The notes beneath the pieces were generated by a model, which saw only the letters and a list, made by a program, of their open reading frames with translations, was not told the DNA's origin and ran no database searches. Below are positions 21,295-31,361 of a stretch of DNA of 64,000 bases, in pieces; the first letter of the stretch is position 1; every line of letters starts with the position of its first letter. The position numbers and the translations under genes were made by a program. The DNA comes from Enterobacter pseudoroggenkampii. Lineage in GTDB: Bacteria > Pseudomonadota > Gammaproteobacteria > Enterobacterales > Enterobacteriaceae. The DNA lies in the NCBI RefSeq assembly GCF_026420145.1, contig NZ_JAPMLV010000007.1, forward strand, positions 62,001 through 126,000. Direction: 5' to 3'.

Positions 21295-21430
21295 ATAGCA
21301 AAGGAACGCGCTTTTGGTAACATCAAAAAAACAATTTAGAGTGATATGGATAACATAATGGCGTTTACCCGCCGCCAGGACGTACACTACGGGGTAAAAT
21401 CTTGTCGTTGACCACTGTAAAGAGAACACC

Positions 21431-21763
21431 ATGGATCAGTTTGAATGTATTAACGTAGAAGAAGCCCACCAGAAGATGCACCAGGGAAAAGCGGTGCTGG
21501 TGGACATCCGCGATCCGCAGAGTTTTGCGATGGGCCATACGCCGGGCGCGTTCCATCTCACCAACGACACGCTGGGCGCGTTTATGCGCGATAACGACTT
21601 CGACACGCCAGTGATGGTCATGTGCTATCACGGCAACAGCAGCAAAGGCGCGGCGCAGTACCTGCTTCAGCAGGGTTACGACGCGGTTTACAGCGTCGAT
21701 GGCGGTTTCGATGCCTGGCATCGTCATTTCCCGGCGGAAGTGGAATACGCTTTTGAGCGCTGA
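21431..21763 (+). CDS. glpE: GlpE, thiosulfate sulfurtransferase (rhodanese)
   Basis: A 110-residue single-domain rhodanese that moves sulfur from thiosulfate to cyanide or thioredoxin-type acceptors in the cytoplasm. The active-site loop is CYHGNSSKG with the catalytic cysteine at residue 65, the E. coli position. [20 protein letters not shown] is the rhodanese N-terminal signature. It starts the glpE-glpG-glpR operon, although its link to glycerol metabolism is only by position. Confidence 0.96.
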   Translation: MDQFECINVEEAHQKMHQGKAVLVDIRDPQSFAMGHTPGAFHLTNDTLGAFMRDNDFDTPVMVMCYHGNSSKGAAQYLLQQGYDAVYSVDGGFDAWHRHFPAEVEYAFER

Positions 21764-21810
21764 TCCCGCTATACTGTCCCCTTTTGTGTGGAAATAAGCG
21801 ACCGCTGCCC

Positions 21811-22641
21811 ATGTTGATGATCACCTCTTTTACCAACCCGCGCGTCGCCCAGGCGTTTGTCGACTATATGGCGACGCAGGGCGTTATTCTGACTATTCAG
21901 CAACATACGCAGACCGACGTCTGGCTGGCCGATGAGAGCCAGGCCGGGCGGGTAAACGAGGAGCTGGCGCGTTTTCTTGAGAACCCTGGCGACCCGCGCT
22001 ATCTGGCGGCAAGCTGGCAGTCCGGCCAGACCGGCAGCGGATTGCACTACAGCCGCTTTCCCTTCATCGCCACCATTCGCGAGCGCGCGGGCCCGTTTAC
22101 GCTGCTGCTGATGGCGGCCTGCATCATTGTCTTCATTATCATGAACGTGGTCGGCGACCAGAGCGTGATGATTGCCCTGGCGTGGCCCTATGATCCGTCA
22201 CTTGAGTTTGACGTCTGGCGCTACTTTAGCCACGCGCTGATGCACTTCTCGGTGATGCATATCCTCTTTAACCTGCTCTGGTGGTGGTATCTCGGCGGTG
22301 CCGTTGAAAAGCGTCTGGGCAGCGGCAAGCTGATCGTTATCACCCTTATCAGCGCCCTGCTGAGCGGCTACGTGCAGCACAAGTTCAGCGGGCCGTGGTT
22401 CGGCGGGCTATCGGGCGTTGTGTATGCCCTGATGGGCTACGTCTGGCTTCGCGGGGAGCGCGACCCGGAAAGCGGCATCTATCTGCAACGCGGATTAATA
22501 ACCTTTGCGTTAATATGGCTAATTGCCGGATGGTTTGATCTGTTTGGTATGTCTATCGCCAACGGTGCGCACGTCGCCGGGCTGGCCGTGGGGCTGGCGA
22601 TGGCCTTTGCCGACACGCTCCATGCGCGAAAACGAACATAA
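21811..22641 (+). CDS. glpG: GlpG, rhomboid intramembrane serine protease
   Basis: A 276-residue rhomboid protease. A cytoplasmic N-terminal domain (about 1-90) is followed by six membrane helices. The catalytic pair is S201 in [15 protein letters not shown] and H254 in [15 protein letters not shown], at exactly the E. coli numbers. [23 protein letters not shown] forms the L1-helix 2 region. The start at 21811 ([16 protein letters not shown]) gives the standard length. An ATG nine codons earlier (21784) is an alternative. It is 47 bp downstream of glpE. Confidence 0.97.
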   Translation: MLMITSFTNPRVAQAFVDYMATQGVILTIQQHTQTDVWLADESQAGRVNEELARFLENPGDPRYLAASWQSGQTGSGLHYSRFPFIATIRERAGPFTLLLMAACIIVFIIMNVVGDQSVMIALAWPYDPSLEFDVWRYFSHALMHFSVMHILFNLLWWWYLGGAVEKRLGSGKLIVITLISALLSGYVQHKFSGPWFGGLSGVVYALMGYVWLRGERDPESGIYLQRGLITFALIWLIAGWFDLFGMSIANGAHVAGLAVGLAMAFADTLHARKRT

Positions 22642-22657
22642 TTCTCAGGGATAATTG

Positions 22658-23416
22658 ATGAAACAAACACAACGTCATGACGCCATTATCGAACTGGTAA
22701 AAAAACAGGGATACGTCAGCACCGAAGAGCTGGTGGAGCAGTTTGCCGTCAGCCCACAAACCATCCGTCGTGACCTGAACGACCTGGCCGATCAGAACCG
22801 TATTCTGCGCCACCACGGCGGCGCGGCGCTGCCGTCGAGTTCGGTCAACACCTCCTGGCACGACCGTAAAGCCACGCAGACGGCGGAGAAAGAGCGTATT
22901 GCCCGCAAGGTCGCCAGCCAGATCCCGAACGGGGCAACGCTGTTTATTGATATCGGCACCACGCCGGAAGCGGTCGCCCATGCGCTGCTGGATCACGAGA
23001 ACCTGCGCGTGGTCACCAACAACCTGAACGTGGCCAACACCCTGATGCAGAAAGACGATTTCCGCATCATCCTCGCGGGCGGCGAACTGCGCAGCCGCGA
23101 CGGCGGGATTATCGGCGAAGCGACCCTCGATTTTATCTCTCAGTTCCGCCTCGACTTCGGCATTCTGGGGATCAGCGGCATCGACAGCGACGGCTCGCTG
23201 CTGGAGTTTGATTACCACGAGGTGCGCACCAAGCGCGCGATCATTGAAAACTCGCGCCACGTGATGCTGGTGGTAGACCATTCGAAGTTTGGCCGTAACG
23301 CGATGGTGAACATGGGCAGCATCAGCATGGTGGATGCGGTCTACACCGACGTGATGCCGCCGGCGGGCGTGATGCAGGTGATTAAAGATAATAATTTGCA
23401 GTTAGAGTTGTGTTGA
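22658..23416 (+). CDS. glpR: GlpR, glycerol-3-phosphate regulon repressor
   Basis: A 252-residue DeoR-family repressor. Residues 1-57 form the helix-turn-helix (YVSTEELVEQFAVSPQTIRRDL). The rest is a sugar-phosphate sensor with LFIDIGTTPEAVAHALL and GGELRSRDGGIIGEATLDFI. It represses glpD, glpFK and glpTQ until glycerol-3-phosphate binds. The frame is intact and the same length as functional E. coli GlpR. Tandem ATGs exist at 22655 and 22658, and the second matches MKQTQRHDAIIEL. It is followed at once by a repeat copy and the convergent malT. Confidence 0.96.
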   Translation: MKQTQRHDAIIELVKKQGYVSTEELVEQFAVSPQTIRRDLNDLADQNRILRHHGGAALPSSSVNTSWHDRKATQTAEKERIARKVASQIPNGATLFIDIGTTPEAVAHALLDHENLRVVTNNLNVANTLMQKDDFRIILAGGELRSRDGGIIGEATLDFISQFRLDFGILGISGIDSDGSLLEFDYHEVRTKRAIIENSRHVMLVVDHSKFGRNAMVNMGSISMVDAVYTDVMPPAGVMQVIKDNNLQLELC

Positions 23417-23427
23417 AAAGCCGTTCT

Positions 23428-23471
23428 CCCTCTCCCTGTGGGAGAGGGTCGGGGTGAGGGCATCAGGCCGC
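23428..23471 (+). repeat. G-run dyad repeat, copy 3 (glpR-malT junction)
   Basis: CCCTCTCCC-TGT-GGGAGAGGG is followed by GGGG and GGG runs and CATCAGGCCGC. It begins 12 bases after the glpR stop without the terminator hairpin seen at copies 1, 2 and 7. It fills most of the 62-bp gap between the convergent genes glpR and malT, where E. coli carries the rtc RNA-repair genes. Confidence 0.86.
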
Positions 23472-23478
23472 AAAAAAC

Positions 23479-26184
23479 CTAAACTCCGTACCCCATCATC
23501 TTCAACAGCTGCTGTGCATGCTGTACCGCATCCTGACGATGCGCCACGCCCAGCTTCTGGTACAGGTTGCGGATATGCGTTTTGATGGTGGTCGCCGCCA
23601 CCGCAAGCTCACCGGCAATCTGCTCGTTGCTGTAGCCTGAATAGATCAGCCCCAGAACCTGCCATTCGCGCTGGGTGAGCGGGCTGGTGCGAATTAGCTC
23701 CGGCACTTCCGGGTGGTTCAGCAGACGTTCAACGAAGTTCTCATCGAAGTGCGCGAACTTGTGCCGATGATGCTGGTTAATCTCGCGCAGAATACGCTGG
23801 GCGCGATGCTGATCCAGCTCCGGCAGCGTGTTGAGCTGAATAAGCTGACGCAGCTGCTGCGCCATCACTTCACCTTCAATCACAAAGTGGCTGATAAACC
23901 CGGTGCGGTTAGCCAGCTGCAGCGCCTCCAGCAGCACGCGCTGGGCATCATTTTTACGACCCGCCTGCCAGTAGAGCTGGTTCTGCAGCAGCAGGTTGCG
24001 GTTCAGGTCGCTCATCAGGCGCAGGCTGCGCGCGTTCTCGTTCAGCTCTTCCAGGACAATCTCTGCGGGCTCTAAATCACCGAGCAGGATCTGCGCGCGG
24101 GCAATGTTGCGCCACTGGCTCTGCAGGAAGTGGTTGTTGGCAAATTCCGGTTTTGGCGTCTGACGCAGCCAGTTGGCGGCGGATTTTTTATCGCCGGTCA
24201 TCTGCCAGTAAATCACCCGAACCTTATCGGCGTTCGATACCCAGTCGCTATGATACTGGCCGTTGCCGAGCAGGTTCTCCAGGCGGTTCAGATGGTTGCG
24301 GGCGTTATCGAGATCGCCGCGCGCCAGCGAGCACTGCACCAGCAGCGCCAGGCACTGCAGCTGCTGCTGCGGCTGGAAGCTGGAGAGCACGTCTACACCC
24401 TGACGGGCGCAGCTTTCTGCTTCATCCAGACGCGACCATGCCCACAGCAGCTGAGCGCGAATACGCAACAGGAACTCGTGCATCGGCAGCTGTTCCAGGT
24501 GCTGTTCACGAATCAGCTGGAACGCTTTTTCCTGGTTTTCCCAGGCGGCCTGCAGGAACCCCTGCGCGAATAAAATCTCACTCTGTTGGATCAGGCTCCA
24601 CAGCGCGTAGTGCCAGACATCATGACGACGCGCCATCTGCTCGGTTTGCTGCATCAGTGAAAGTGAACGCGTGAGATCGCCTTTGCAGTGCAGCACTTCG
24701 CCGTGCACCGAGGTCGCCACGATGCGGCTGTAGAAGTTAGCCAGCGGCAGTTCATCCAGCGCGACCATCGCCAGCCGTTCAGCTTCGTCCGGGTCGCCGT
24801 CGTTAATGGCCACCTGAGCGCGCAGCGCGTTGAACTCGCCGTGCAGGGTGGTATCCATTTCGCTTTCCATCTCCTGCTCGGCGCGCGCCAGCAGGGTGTT
24901 CACTTCGCTGTAACGATGCTGGCTCTGCATCAGCCAGGCCTGCAGCAGCACCAGACGCGGGTTCTCCAGCAGGCTTTCCCACGGCAGGGCTTTGAGGGAC
25001 TCTTCCAGCAGCGTCAGTTCGCTGTGGTTAAACAGGCCCCATGCATGGTTGAGGAGGATATCGCGCAGCATGCTGGCATCACCGGCGGCCAGCGCGTGGT
25101 GGATGGCCTCGCTCGGGAAACCTTGTGCCATCCAGCCTTCAGCGGCGGCACGGTGAATCTCCGGGAGTTCAACCGCCATTTCCCACTGACAGCGCTGGCG
25201 CAGGAAGCTACCAAACAGCGGGTGATAGCTAAACCACTCGCCCGGATCGTCCATGCGCGTCAGGAAAAGGCCCTGACGTTCAATCTCTTCGAGCTGCAGC
25301 TGACCGTTTTCACAGCCCGTCACCCGCACGATGAGCGCATCATTCATGGAACGCAGCAGAGAGCTTTTCAGCAGGAAATTACGCGTCGAGGGATCGACGC
25401 TGTCCAGCACCTCATCCACCAGGTAGTCAGAAAGGTGGCTGGCGTTGATGCCCGCCAGACGCCGCGCAGACTGATGCGCCGGACTGTTGTTTTGCCGGGC
25501 AGAGAGGGCGATAAGCTGCAGCGCCGTGGCCCAGCCCGCAACGTCATCACACAGACGGCTGCTTTCGGCGGCCTCAATCGGTGAGGTCAGGCGGCAGTCA
25601 AAGAACTGTTTTGCTTCCTGGTGGGTAAAGGCCAACTGCTGGCTGCCCACTTCCAGAAGCTGATCGCGCACGCGCAGGTTGGCAATACCCAGCTGCGGCA
25701 GGTTGCGTGACAGCACGACTAAAGTCAGGTTTTCCGGCTGATGGCGCAGGAAGAAACGCATCGATTCATGAATCACCGGGTTAGTGATGAGATGATAATC
25801 ATCAATCACCACGTAAAGCGGGCGATGCCATTCGGCCAGTTCGATAAACAGCTGAGAGAAAAGGGAAGACAAGCTGGCATACTGGCGCTTTTGCACCATC
25901 ATCTCACTGGCGACGCAGTGTCCATGGGTGGCTTGCTGTATGGCAGCAATCAGATAGCTGGCAAAACGCTCTTGCTGGTTATCGCCCTCATCGAGGGAGT
26001 ACCAGCCAAGATCGCTCTTACCTGCGGCCCATTGCGAAATGAGCGTTGTTTTTCCATAACCTGCAGGGCTCGTAACCAGCGCCAGTCGGAAATTATGCGC
26101 GCCGGAAAGTTTAGCCAACAGACGTTCGCGGACCACTGTATGGTCAAGGCGAACCGGGCGACTTAATTTAGACGGAATCAACAT
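23479..26184 (-). CDS. malT: MalT, ATP- and maltotriose-dependent activator of the maltose regulon
   Basis: A 901-residue STAND ATPase activator, the same length as E. coli MalT. The Walker A motif [14 protein letters not shown] lies near residue 40. A winged helix, TPR-like sensor repeats and a C-terminal LuxR-type helix-turn-helix ([27 protein letters not shown], near residue 835) follow. With ATP and maltotriose it binds MalT boxes and turns on malPQ and the transport operons. I chose the start [11 protein letters not shown] (26184); an ATG three codons upstream exists. It diverges from malPQ. Confidence 0.97.
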   Translation of the reverse strand: MLIPSKLSRPVRLDHTVVRERLLAKLSGAHNFRLALVTSPAGYGKTTLISQWAAGKSDLGWYSLDEGDNQQERFASYLIAAIQQATHGHCVASEMMVQKRQYASLSSLFSQLFIELAEWHRPLYVVIDDYHLITNPVIHESMRFFLRHQPENLTLVVLSRNLPQLGIANLRVRDQLLEVGSQQLAFTHQEAKQFFDCRLTSPIEAAESSRLCDDVAGWATALQLIALSARQNNSPAHQSARRLAGINASHLSDYLVDEVLDSVDPSTRNFLLKSSLLRSMNDALIVRVTGCENGQLQLEEIERQGLFLTRMDDPGEWFSYHPLFGSFLRQRCQWEMAVELPEIHRAAAEGWMAQGFPSEAIHHALAAGDASMLRDILLNHAWGLFNHSELTLLEESLKALPWESLLENPRLVLLQAWLMQSQHRYSEVNTLLARAEQEMESEMDTTLHGEFNALRAQVAINDGDPDEAERLAMVALDELPLANFYSRIVATSVHGEVLHCKGDLTRSLSLMQQTEQMARRHDVWHYALWSLIQQSEILFAQGFLQAAWENQEKAFQLIREQHLEQLPMHEFLLRIRAQLLWAWSRLDEAESCARQGVDVLSSFQPQQQLQCLALLVQCSLARGDLDNARNHLNRLENLLGNGQYHSDWVSNADKVRVIYWQMTGDKKSAANWLRQTPKPEFANNHFLQSQWRNIARAQILLGDLEPAEIVLEELNENARSLRLMSDLNRNLLLQNQLYWQAGRKNDAQRVLLEALQLANRTGFISHFVIEGEVMAQQLRQLIQLNTLPELDQHRAQRILREINQHHRHKFAHFDENFVERLLNHPEVPELIRTSPLTQREWQVLGLIYSGYSNEQIAGELAVAATTIKTHIRNLYQKLGVAHRQDAVQHAQQLLKMMGYGV

Positions 26185-26305
26185 AGGTTTCACTTCACTG
26201 TGGGGAACGAGAGATTTTATTTTTTTTGCGCTTCGTAATTAATGGATATAAGGTCGGCCAATAAGTTAACTATTGCAAGTTATGTCTGGATTTGGTGGCT
26301 GTGAA

Positions 26306-26321
26306 TTTGCACTCTGTCACA
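26306..26321 (-). promoter_or_regulatory. Putative CRP site of malT
   Basis: Read on the minus strand it is TGTGACAGAGTGCAAA. The left half is a perfect CRP half-site and the right half is weak. The E. coli malT promoter has a nearly identical CRP site, so cAMP control of malT is likely. Confidence 0.7.
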
Positions 26322-26655
26322 AAACATTCAGGAAGAAGATGGAACTTTCTGGAAAGGTCTTTGACGCCGCGTCACTGCTGGCTTGTCTGTACTGGTTACC
26401 GCTGCGCTGAAACTGGTTTCAGAAAGGGATAGTGACGTCAAATTTAATATACTGCTGGTAAAGTTAAGGGAGATTAATAATCTCCTTAGCGATTACCCGA
26501 TTGCAGAAATATTATTCTACGTAAGTAATTATTTCGGTGGGGTTTGATTTCACCCGAAACTGCATTTCATTTCTTTGACATTATCCTCGGTTACTTTTTT
26601 ATCTTCCGGGCACACTCGAACTATGCTCTGAGAGTGGCCTCGATCACACTTTTCT

Positions 26656-26701
26656 GCTCATCCCCGCTACTCCTCCCTGTCTAATCCCCCACGGGAGGAG
26701 G
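26656..26701. promoter_or_regulatory. Cluster of MalT boxes upstream of malPQ
   Basis: Three matches to the MalT box GGGGA(T/G)GAGG occur within 46 bp. They are GCTCATCCCC (reverse, 26656-26665), ACTCCTCCCT (reverse, 26669-26678) and CGGGAGGAGG (forward, 26692-26701). E. coli malP has three such boxes, which bind MalT cooperatively. The match is by pattern. The -10 region would lie just downstream. Confidence 0.75.
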
Positions 26702-26769
26702 AAGAGGGGAAATGAGCCAGGCACACTAGCGCCAACTTGTGTTTTCTTTCTAAAGGATGCCGATCCCCT

Positions 26770-29163
26770 ATGTCACAGCCTACCTTCAACAAAGCTCAAT
26801 TCCAGGCTACCCTGACGCGTCAGTGGCAGCGTTTTGGCCTTCATGCTGCAAACGAAATGACGCCTCACCAGTGGTGGCAGGCAGTGAGCGGTGCGCTCGC
26901 AGAGCAGCTGGATGCTCAACCCCTGGCAAAACCGGTAAAAGGCCAGCGCCATGTAAACTACATTTCAATGGAGTTCCTGATTGGCCGTCTGACGGGCAAC
27001 AACCTGTTGAACCTCGGCTGGTATCAGGAAGTCGGTGATGTGCTGAAAGAGCACGACATTAACCTGACCGACCTGCTGGAAGAAGAGATTGACCCGGCGC
27101 TGGGCAACGGCGGCCTGGGACGTCTGGCGGCCTGTTTCCTGGACTCCATGGCGACCGTCGGCCAGTCGGCGATTGGCTACGGCCTGAACTACCAGTACGG
27201 CCTGTTCCGTCAGTCGTTTGCCGACGGACATCAGATGGAAGCGCCGGACGACTGGCATCGCAATACCTATCCGTGGTTCCGCCACAACGCGCAGCTGGAT
27301 GTGCAGGTTGGCATTGGCGGGAAAGTGACAAAGCAGGGGCTCTGGGAGCCAGCGTTCACCATCACCGGTGAAGCCTGGGATCTGCCGGTGCTTGGCTACC
27401 GTAACGGTGTGGCGCAGCCGCTGCGTCTGTGGCAGGCGAAGCACGCCCATCCGTTTAACCTGACCAAATTCAACGACGGCGATTTCCTGCGCGCCGAGCA
27501 GCAGGGTATCGACGCCGAGAAGCTGACCAAAGTCCTCTATCCGAACGACAACCACCTGGCCGGTAAAAAGCTGCGCCTGATGCAGCAGTACTTCCAGTGC
27601 GCCTGCTCCGTGGCGGACATTCTGCGTCGCCATCACCTGGCGGGCCGCAAGCTGGCGCAGCTGCCGGACTTCGAAGTGATTCAGCTCAACGACACGCACC
27701 CGACGATTGCGATCCCGGAACTGCTGCGCGTGCTGATCGACGAGCATCAGCTGAGCTGGGATGACGCCTGGGCCATCACCAGCCGTACCTTTGCCTACAC
27801 CAACCACACCCTGATGCCGGAAGCGCTCGAGTGCTGGGATGAGAAGCTGGTGAAAGCGCTGCTGCCGCGCCACATGCAGATCATCAACAAGATTAACGAC
27901 CAGTTTAAAAAGCTCGTGGATAAAACCTGGCCGGGCAACAAAGCGGTCTGGGCGAAGCTGGCGGTGGTTCACGATAAGCAGGTGCGCATGGCAAACATGT
28001 GCGTAGTCAGCGGCTTTGCGGTGAACGGCGTGGCGGCGCTACACTCGGATCTGGTGGTGAAAGATCTGTTCCCTGAATACCACCAGCTGTGGCCAACCAA
28101 ATTCCACAACGTGACCAACGGCATCACGCCGCGTCGCTGGATCAAGCAGTGCAACCCGCTGCTGGCCGGCCTGCTGGACAAGACCCTGAAGAAAGAGTGG
28201 GCCAACGATCTGGACCAGCTCATCAACCTGGAAAAACAGGCCGACGACGCGAAATTCCGCGAGCAGTACCGTGCGATCAAGCTGGAGAACAAGGTTCGCC
28301 TGGCGGAGTTCGTGAAAATGCGTACCGGGATTGAGATCAACCCGAATGCGATTTTCGATATCCAGATCAAACGTCTGCACGAGTACAAACGCCAGCACCT
28401 GAACCTGCTGCACATTCTGGCGCTATACAAAGAGATCCGCGAGAACCCGCAGGCCGACCGCGTGCCGCGCGTGTTCCTGTTCGGTGCGAAAGCGGCGCCG
28501 GGCTACTACCTGGCGAAAAACATCATCCTCGCCATCAATAAAGTGGCGGCGGCGATCAACAGCGATCCGAAAGTGGGCGACAAGCTGAAGGTGGTGTTCC
28601 TGCCGGATTACTGCGTCTCGGCGGCTGAAATGCTGATCCCGGCGGCGGATATCTCCGAGCAGATCTCTACCGCAGGGAAAGAAGCGTCCGGTACCGGCAA
28701 CATGAAGCTGGCGCTGAACGGCGCGCTTACCGTCGGTACGCTCGACGGGGCCAACGTCGAAATCGCCGAGAAGGTGGGGGAAGAGAATATCTTTATCTTC
28801 GGCCATACCGTGGAAGAGGTGAAAGCCATCAAGGCCAAAGGCTATGACCCGGTGAAATGGCGTAAGAAAGACAAAGTGCTGGACGCGGTGCTGAAGGAAC
28901 TGGAAAGCGGTAAATACAGCGACGGCGACAAGCACGCGTTTGACCAGATGCTGCACAGCATGGACAAACACGGCGGTGACCCGTATCTGGTGATGGCGGA
29001 CTTCACGGCCTATGTCGAAGCGCAAAAGCTGGTCGACGTGCTCTATCGCGATCAGGAGGCGTGGACCCGGGCGTGCATCCTGAACACCGCCCGCTGCGGT
29101 ATGTTCAGCTCTGACCGTTCAATCCGTGATTATCAGGCCCGTATCTGGCAGGCAAAACGCTAA
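26770..29163 (+). CDS. malP: MalP, maltodextrin phosphorylase
   Basis: A 797-residue GT35 phosphorylase, the same length as in E. coli. It phosphorolyses linear maltodextrins to glucose-1-phosphate in the cytoplasm. Landmarks are [35 protein letters not shown] and the pyridoxal phosphate stretch [20 protein letters not shown]. The start [12 protein letters not shown] (26770) is chosen. An in-frame ATG eleven codons upstream lies ahead of the ribosome site. It is the first gene of malPQ under MalT control and a paralogue of GlgP. Confidence 0.98.
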   Translation: MSQPTFNKAQFQATLTRQWQRFGLHAANEMTPHQWWQAVSGALAEQLDAQPLAKPVKGQRHVNYISMEFLIGRLTGNNLLNLGWYQEVGDVLKEHDINLTDLLEEEIDPALGNGGLGRLAACFLDSMATVGQSAIGYGLNYQYGLFRQSFADGHQMEAPDDWHRNTYPWFRHNAQLDVQVGIGGKVTKQGLWEPAFTITGEAWDLPVLGYRNGVAQPLRLWQAKHAHPFNLTKFNDGDFLRAEQQGIDAEKLTKVLYPNDNHLAGKKLRLMQQYFQCACSVADILRRHHLAGRKLAQLPDFEVIQLNDTHPTIAIPELLRVLIDEHQLSWDDAWAITSRTFAYTNHTLMPEALECWDEKLVKALLPRHMQIINKINDQFKKLVDKTWPGNKAVWAKLAVVHDKQVRMANMCVVSGFAVNGVAALHSDLVVKDLFPEYHQLWPTKFHNVTNGITPRRWIKQCNPLLAGLLDKTLKKEWANDLDQLINLEKQADDAKFREQYRAIKLENKVRLAEFVKMRTGIEINPNAIFDIQIKRLHEYKRQHLNLLHILALYKEIRENPQADRVPRVFLFGAKAAPGYYLAKNIILAINKVAAAINSDPKVGDKLKVVFLPDYCVSAAEMLIPAADISEQISTAGKEASGTGNMKLALNGALTVGTLDGANVEIAEKVGEENIFIFGHTVEEVKAIKAKGYDPVKWRKKDKVLDAVLKELESGKYSDGDKHAFDQMLHSMDKHGGDPYLVMADFTAYVEAQKLVDVLYRDQEAWTRACILNTARCGMFSSDRSIRDYQARIWQAKR

Positions 29164-29172
29164 GGAAGCGCG

Positions 29173-31251
29173 ATGGAGAGTAAACGTCTGGACAGCGCCG
29201 CGCAGGCGGCGGGGATCAGCCTCAGTTACATTAATGCTCACGGCAAACCGCAGTCTATTGGCGCCGACACCAAAAGACGTTTGCTGGACGCTATGCACAA
29301 AACCGACGCGAAAGCGTCGGCTGCGCCGGTGCCGAACGTGAAGGTATTCACCGCAGGCAAAAAGATGCCGCTGGCGGTGGAGGGGCGCGGCGAGTTTAGC
29401 TGGCTGCTGACCACCGAAGAGGGGCATCAGCACAAAGGCCACGCCACCGGCGGCAAAACGTTAAACCTTCCGGCAAAGCTGCCGGAGGGCTATCACACCC
29501 TCACGCTCACCCAGGATGACCTGCGTTTCCACTGCCGGGTGATCGTCGCGCCAAAACGCTGCTACGAGCCGCAGGCGCTGCTTGAAGGTAAAAAGCTGTG
29601 GGGCGCCTGCGTGCAGCTCTACACCCTGCGTTCCGACAGCAACTGGGGCATCGGTGATTTTGGCGATCTGAAGAACATGCTGGCATCCGTGGGCGAGCGC
29701 GGCGGCGCGTTCATCGGCCTCAACCCGATCCACGCGCTTTATCCCGCCAACCCGGAGAGCGCCAGCCCGTACAGCCCGTCCTCCCGTCGCTGGCTGAACG
29801 TGATTTATATCGACGTTAACGCCTTAGATGACTTCAAAAACAGCAAAGAGGCGCAGGCGTGGTGGAAACTCAGCACCACGCAGCAGGCGCTGAAGCAGGC
29901 GCGCGACGCAGACTGGGTGGACTATTCCACCGTCACGGCGCTGAAAATGGCCGCGCTGCGCCTGGCGTGGAAAGGCTTTTCGCAGCGTGACGACGAGCAG
30001 ATGGCCGCGTTCCGTCAGTTTGTGACGCAGGAGGGCGAGAGCCTGTACTGGCAGGCGGCGTTTGATGCGCTGCACGCGTATCAGGTGAAAGAGGACGAAA
30101 TGCGCTGGGGCTGGCCGGTCTGGCCTGAAGCGTATCAGTCCGTCGACACGCCGGAAGTAAAAGCGTTCTGTAAAAAATATGCCGATGAGGTGGACTTCTA
30201 CCTGTGGCTGCAGTGGCTGGCGTACAGCCAGTTTGCCGCCTGCTGGCAGGTGAGCCAGGGCTATAAAATGCCGATTGGCCTGTACCGTGACCTGGCCGTG
30301 GGCGTGGCGGAGGGCGGCGCGGAAACCTGGTGCGACCGTGAGCTGTACTGCCTGAAGGCCTCCGTGGGGGCGCCACCGGATATCCTGGGCCCGCTGGGCC
30401 AGAACTGGGGATTACCGCCGATGGATCCGCACGTCATGGCGGCGCGCGCCTACGAGCCGTTCATCGACCTGCTGCGCGCGAACATGCAGAACTGCGGCGC
30501 GCTGCGTATTGACCACGTGATGTCCGTGCTGCGCCTGTGGTGGATCCCGTACGGTGAAACGGCGGATCATGGGGCGTATGTGCAGTATCCGGTTGACGAT
30601 CTGCTGTCGATCCTGGCGCTGGAAAGTAAGCGTCACCAGTGCATGGTGATCGGTGAAGATCTCGGTACCGTGCCGGTGGAAATTGTCAGCAAGCTCCGCG
30701 ACAGCGGCGTCTACTCCTACAAAGTGCTCTATTTTGAAAACGACCATGAGAAAACCTTCCGCGCGCCGAAAGCGTACCCTGAACAGTCAATGGCAGTCGC
30801 GACGACGCATGACCTTCCTACGCTTCGTGGCTATTGGGAAAGCGGCGATCTGACGCTCGGCAAAACGCTGGGACTGTATCCTGATGAAGAGGTTCTGCGC
30901 GGCCTGTATCAGGATCGCGAGCTTTCTAAGCAGGGGCTGCTGGATGCGCTGCACGAGCAGGGCTGTCTGCCGAAACGCGCCGGGCATAAGGCGTCGTTGA
31001 TGTCGATGACCGCGACCCTCAACCGTGGTTTGCAGCGCTATATTGCCGACAGCAACAGCGCCCTGCTGGGCCTGCAGCCGGAAGACTGGATTGATATGGC
31101 GGAGCCGGTGAACATTCCGGGCACCAGCTATCAGTACAAGAACTGGCGTCGCAAGCTGTCCACCACGCTTGAGAAGATGTTTGCCGATGACGGGGTGAAC
31201 AGGCTGATTAAGGATTTGGATAAGCGGCGAAAAGCAGCCGGTAAGAAGTGA
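29173..31251 (+). CDS. malQ: MalQ, 4-alpha-glucanotransferase (amylomaltase)
   Basis: A 692-residue GH77 enzyme that moves maltosyl and longer units between maltodextrins, feeding MalP with longer chains and releasing glucose. The E. coli protein has 694 residues. GH77 features are SASPYSPSSRRWLNVIYID, the nucleophile region NCGALRIDHVMSVLRLWW, VIGEDLGTVP and the TTHDLPTLRGYWESGD block. It begins nine bases after malP and ends the operon at a strong terminator. Confidence 0.97.
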   Translation: MESKRLDSAAQAAGISLSYINAHGKPQSIGADTKRRLLDAMHKTDAKASAAPVPNVKVFTAGKKMPLAVEGRGEFSWLLTTEEGHQHKGHATGGKTLNLPAKLPEGYHTLTLTQDDLRFHCRVIVAPKRCYEPQALLEGKKLWGACVQLYTLRSDSNWGIGDFGDLKNMLASVGERGGAFIGLNPIHALYPANPESASPYSPSSRRWLNVIYIDVNALDDFKNSKEAQAWWKLSTTQQALKQARDADWVDYSTVTALKMAALRLAWKGFSQRDDEQMAAFRQFVTQEGESLYWQAAFDALHAYQVKEDEMRWGWPVWPEAYQSVDTPEVKAFCKKYADEVDFYLWLQWLAYSQFAACWQVSQGYKMPIGLYRDLAVGVAEGGAETWCDRELYCLKASVGAPPDILGPLGQNWGLPPMDPHVMAARAYEPFIDLLRANMQNCGALRIDHVMSVLRLWWIPYGETADHGAYVQYPVDDLLSILALESKRHQCMVIGEDLGTVPVEIVSKLRDSGVYSYKVLYFENDHEKTFRAPKAYPEQSMAVATTHDLPTLRGYWESGDLTLGKTLGLYPDEEVLRGLYQDRELSKQGLLDALHEQGCLPKRAGHKASLMSMTATLNRGLQRYIADSNSALLGLQPEDWIDMAEPVNIPGTSYQYKNWRRKLSTTLEKMFADDGVNRLIKDLDKRRKAAGKK

Positions 31252-31253
31252 TA

Positions 31254-31279
31254 AAAAACCCGCCAGTGGCGGGTTTTTT
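31254..31279 (+). terminator. malPQ intrinsic terminator
   Basis: An A tract precedes the stem CCCGCC / GGCGGG with loop AGT, followed by TTTTTTA. It starts within four bases of the malQ stop. The A and T tracts make it usable from either strand. Confidence 0.92.
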
Positions 31280-31282
31280 ATT

Positions 31283-31353
31283 GCCCGGTGGCGCTGCGCT
31301 TACCGGGCCTACATGTATCGAGTAGGTCGGGTAAGGCGAAGCCGCCACCCGAC
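31283..31353. repeat. Pair of inverted REP sequences (BIME, copies B1 and B2) between malQ and gntT
   Basis: Two REP units in opposite orientation, 31283-31312 (CCCGGTGGCGCTGCG...) and 31323-31353 (TAGGTCGGGTAAGGCG...), are separated by about ten bases. This is the usual layout of a bacterial interspersed mosaic element. They fill the space between the convergent malQ and gntT 3' ends. Confidence 0.88.
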
Positions 31354-31361
31354 TTATGGCA

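Larger units (their letters stand above)
26185..26769. promoter_or_regulatory. malT-malP divergent control region (585 bp, no gene)
   Basis: This AT-richer spacer separates the divergent malT and malP starts. It contains a CRP-like site on the malT side and a cluster of MalT boxes on the malP side (listed separately). The middle part (about 26400-26600) shows no convincing coding frame or RNA. The malP ribosome site lies in TTTCTAAAGGATGCC, just before the start. Confidence 0.8.
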
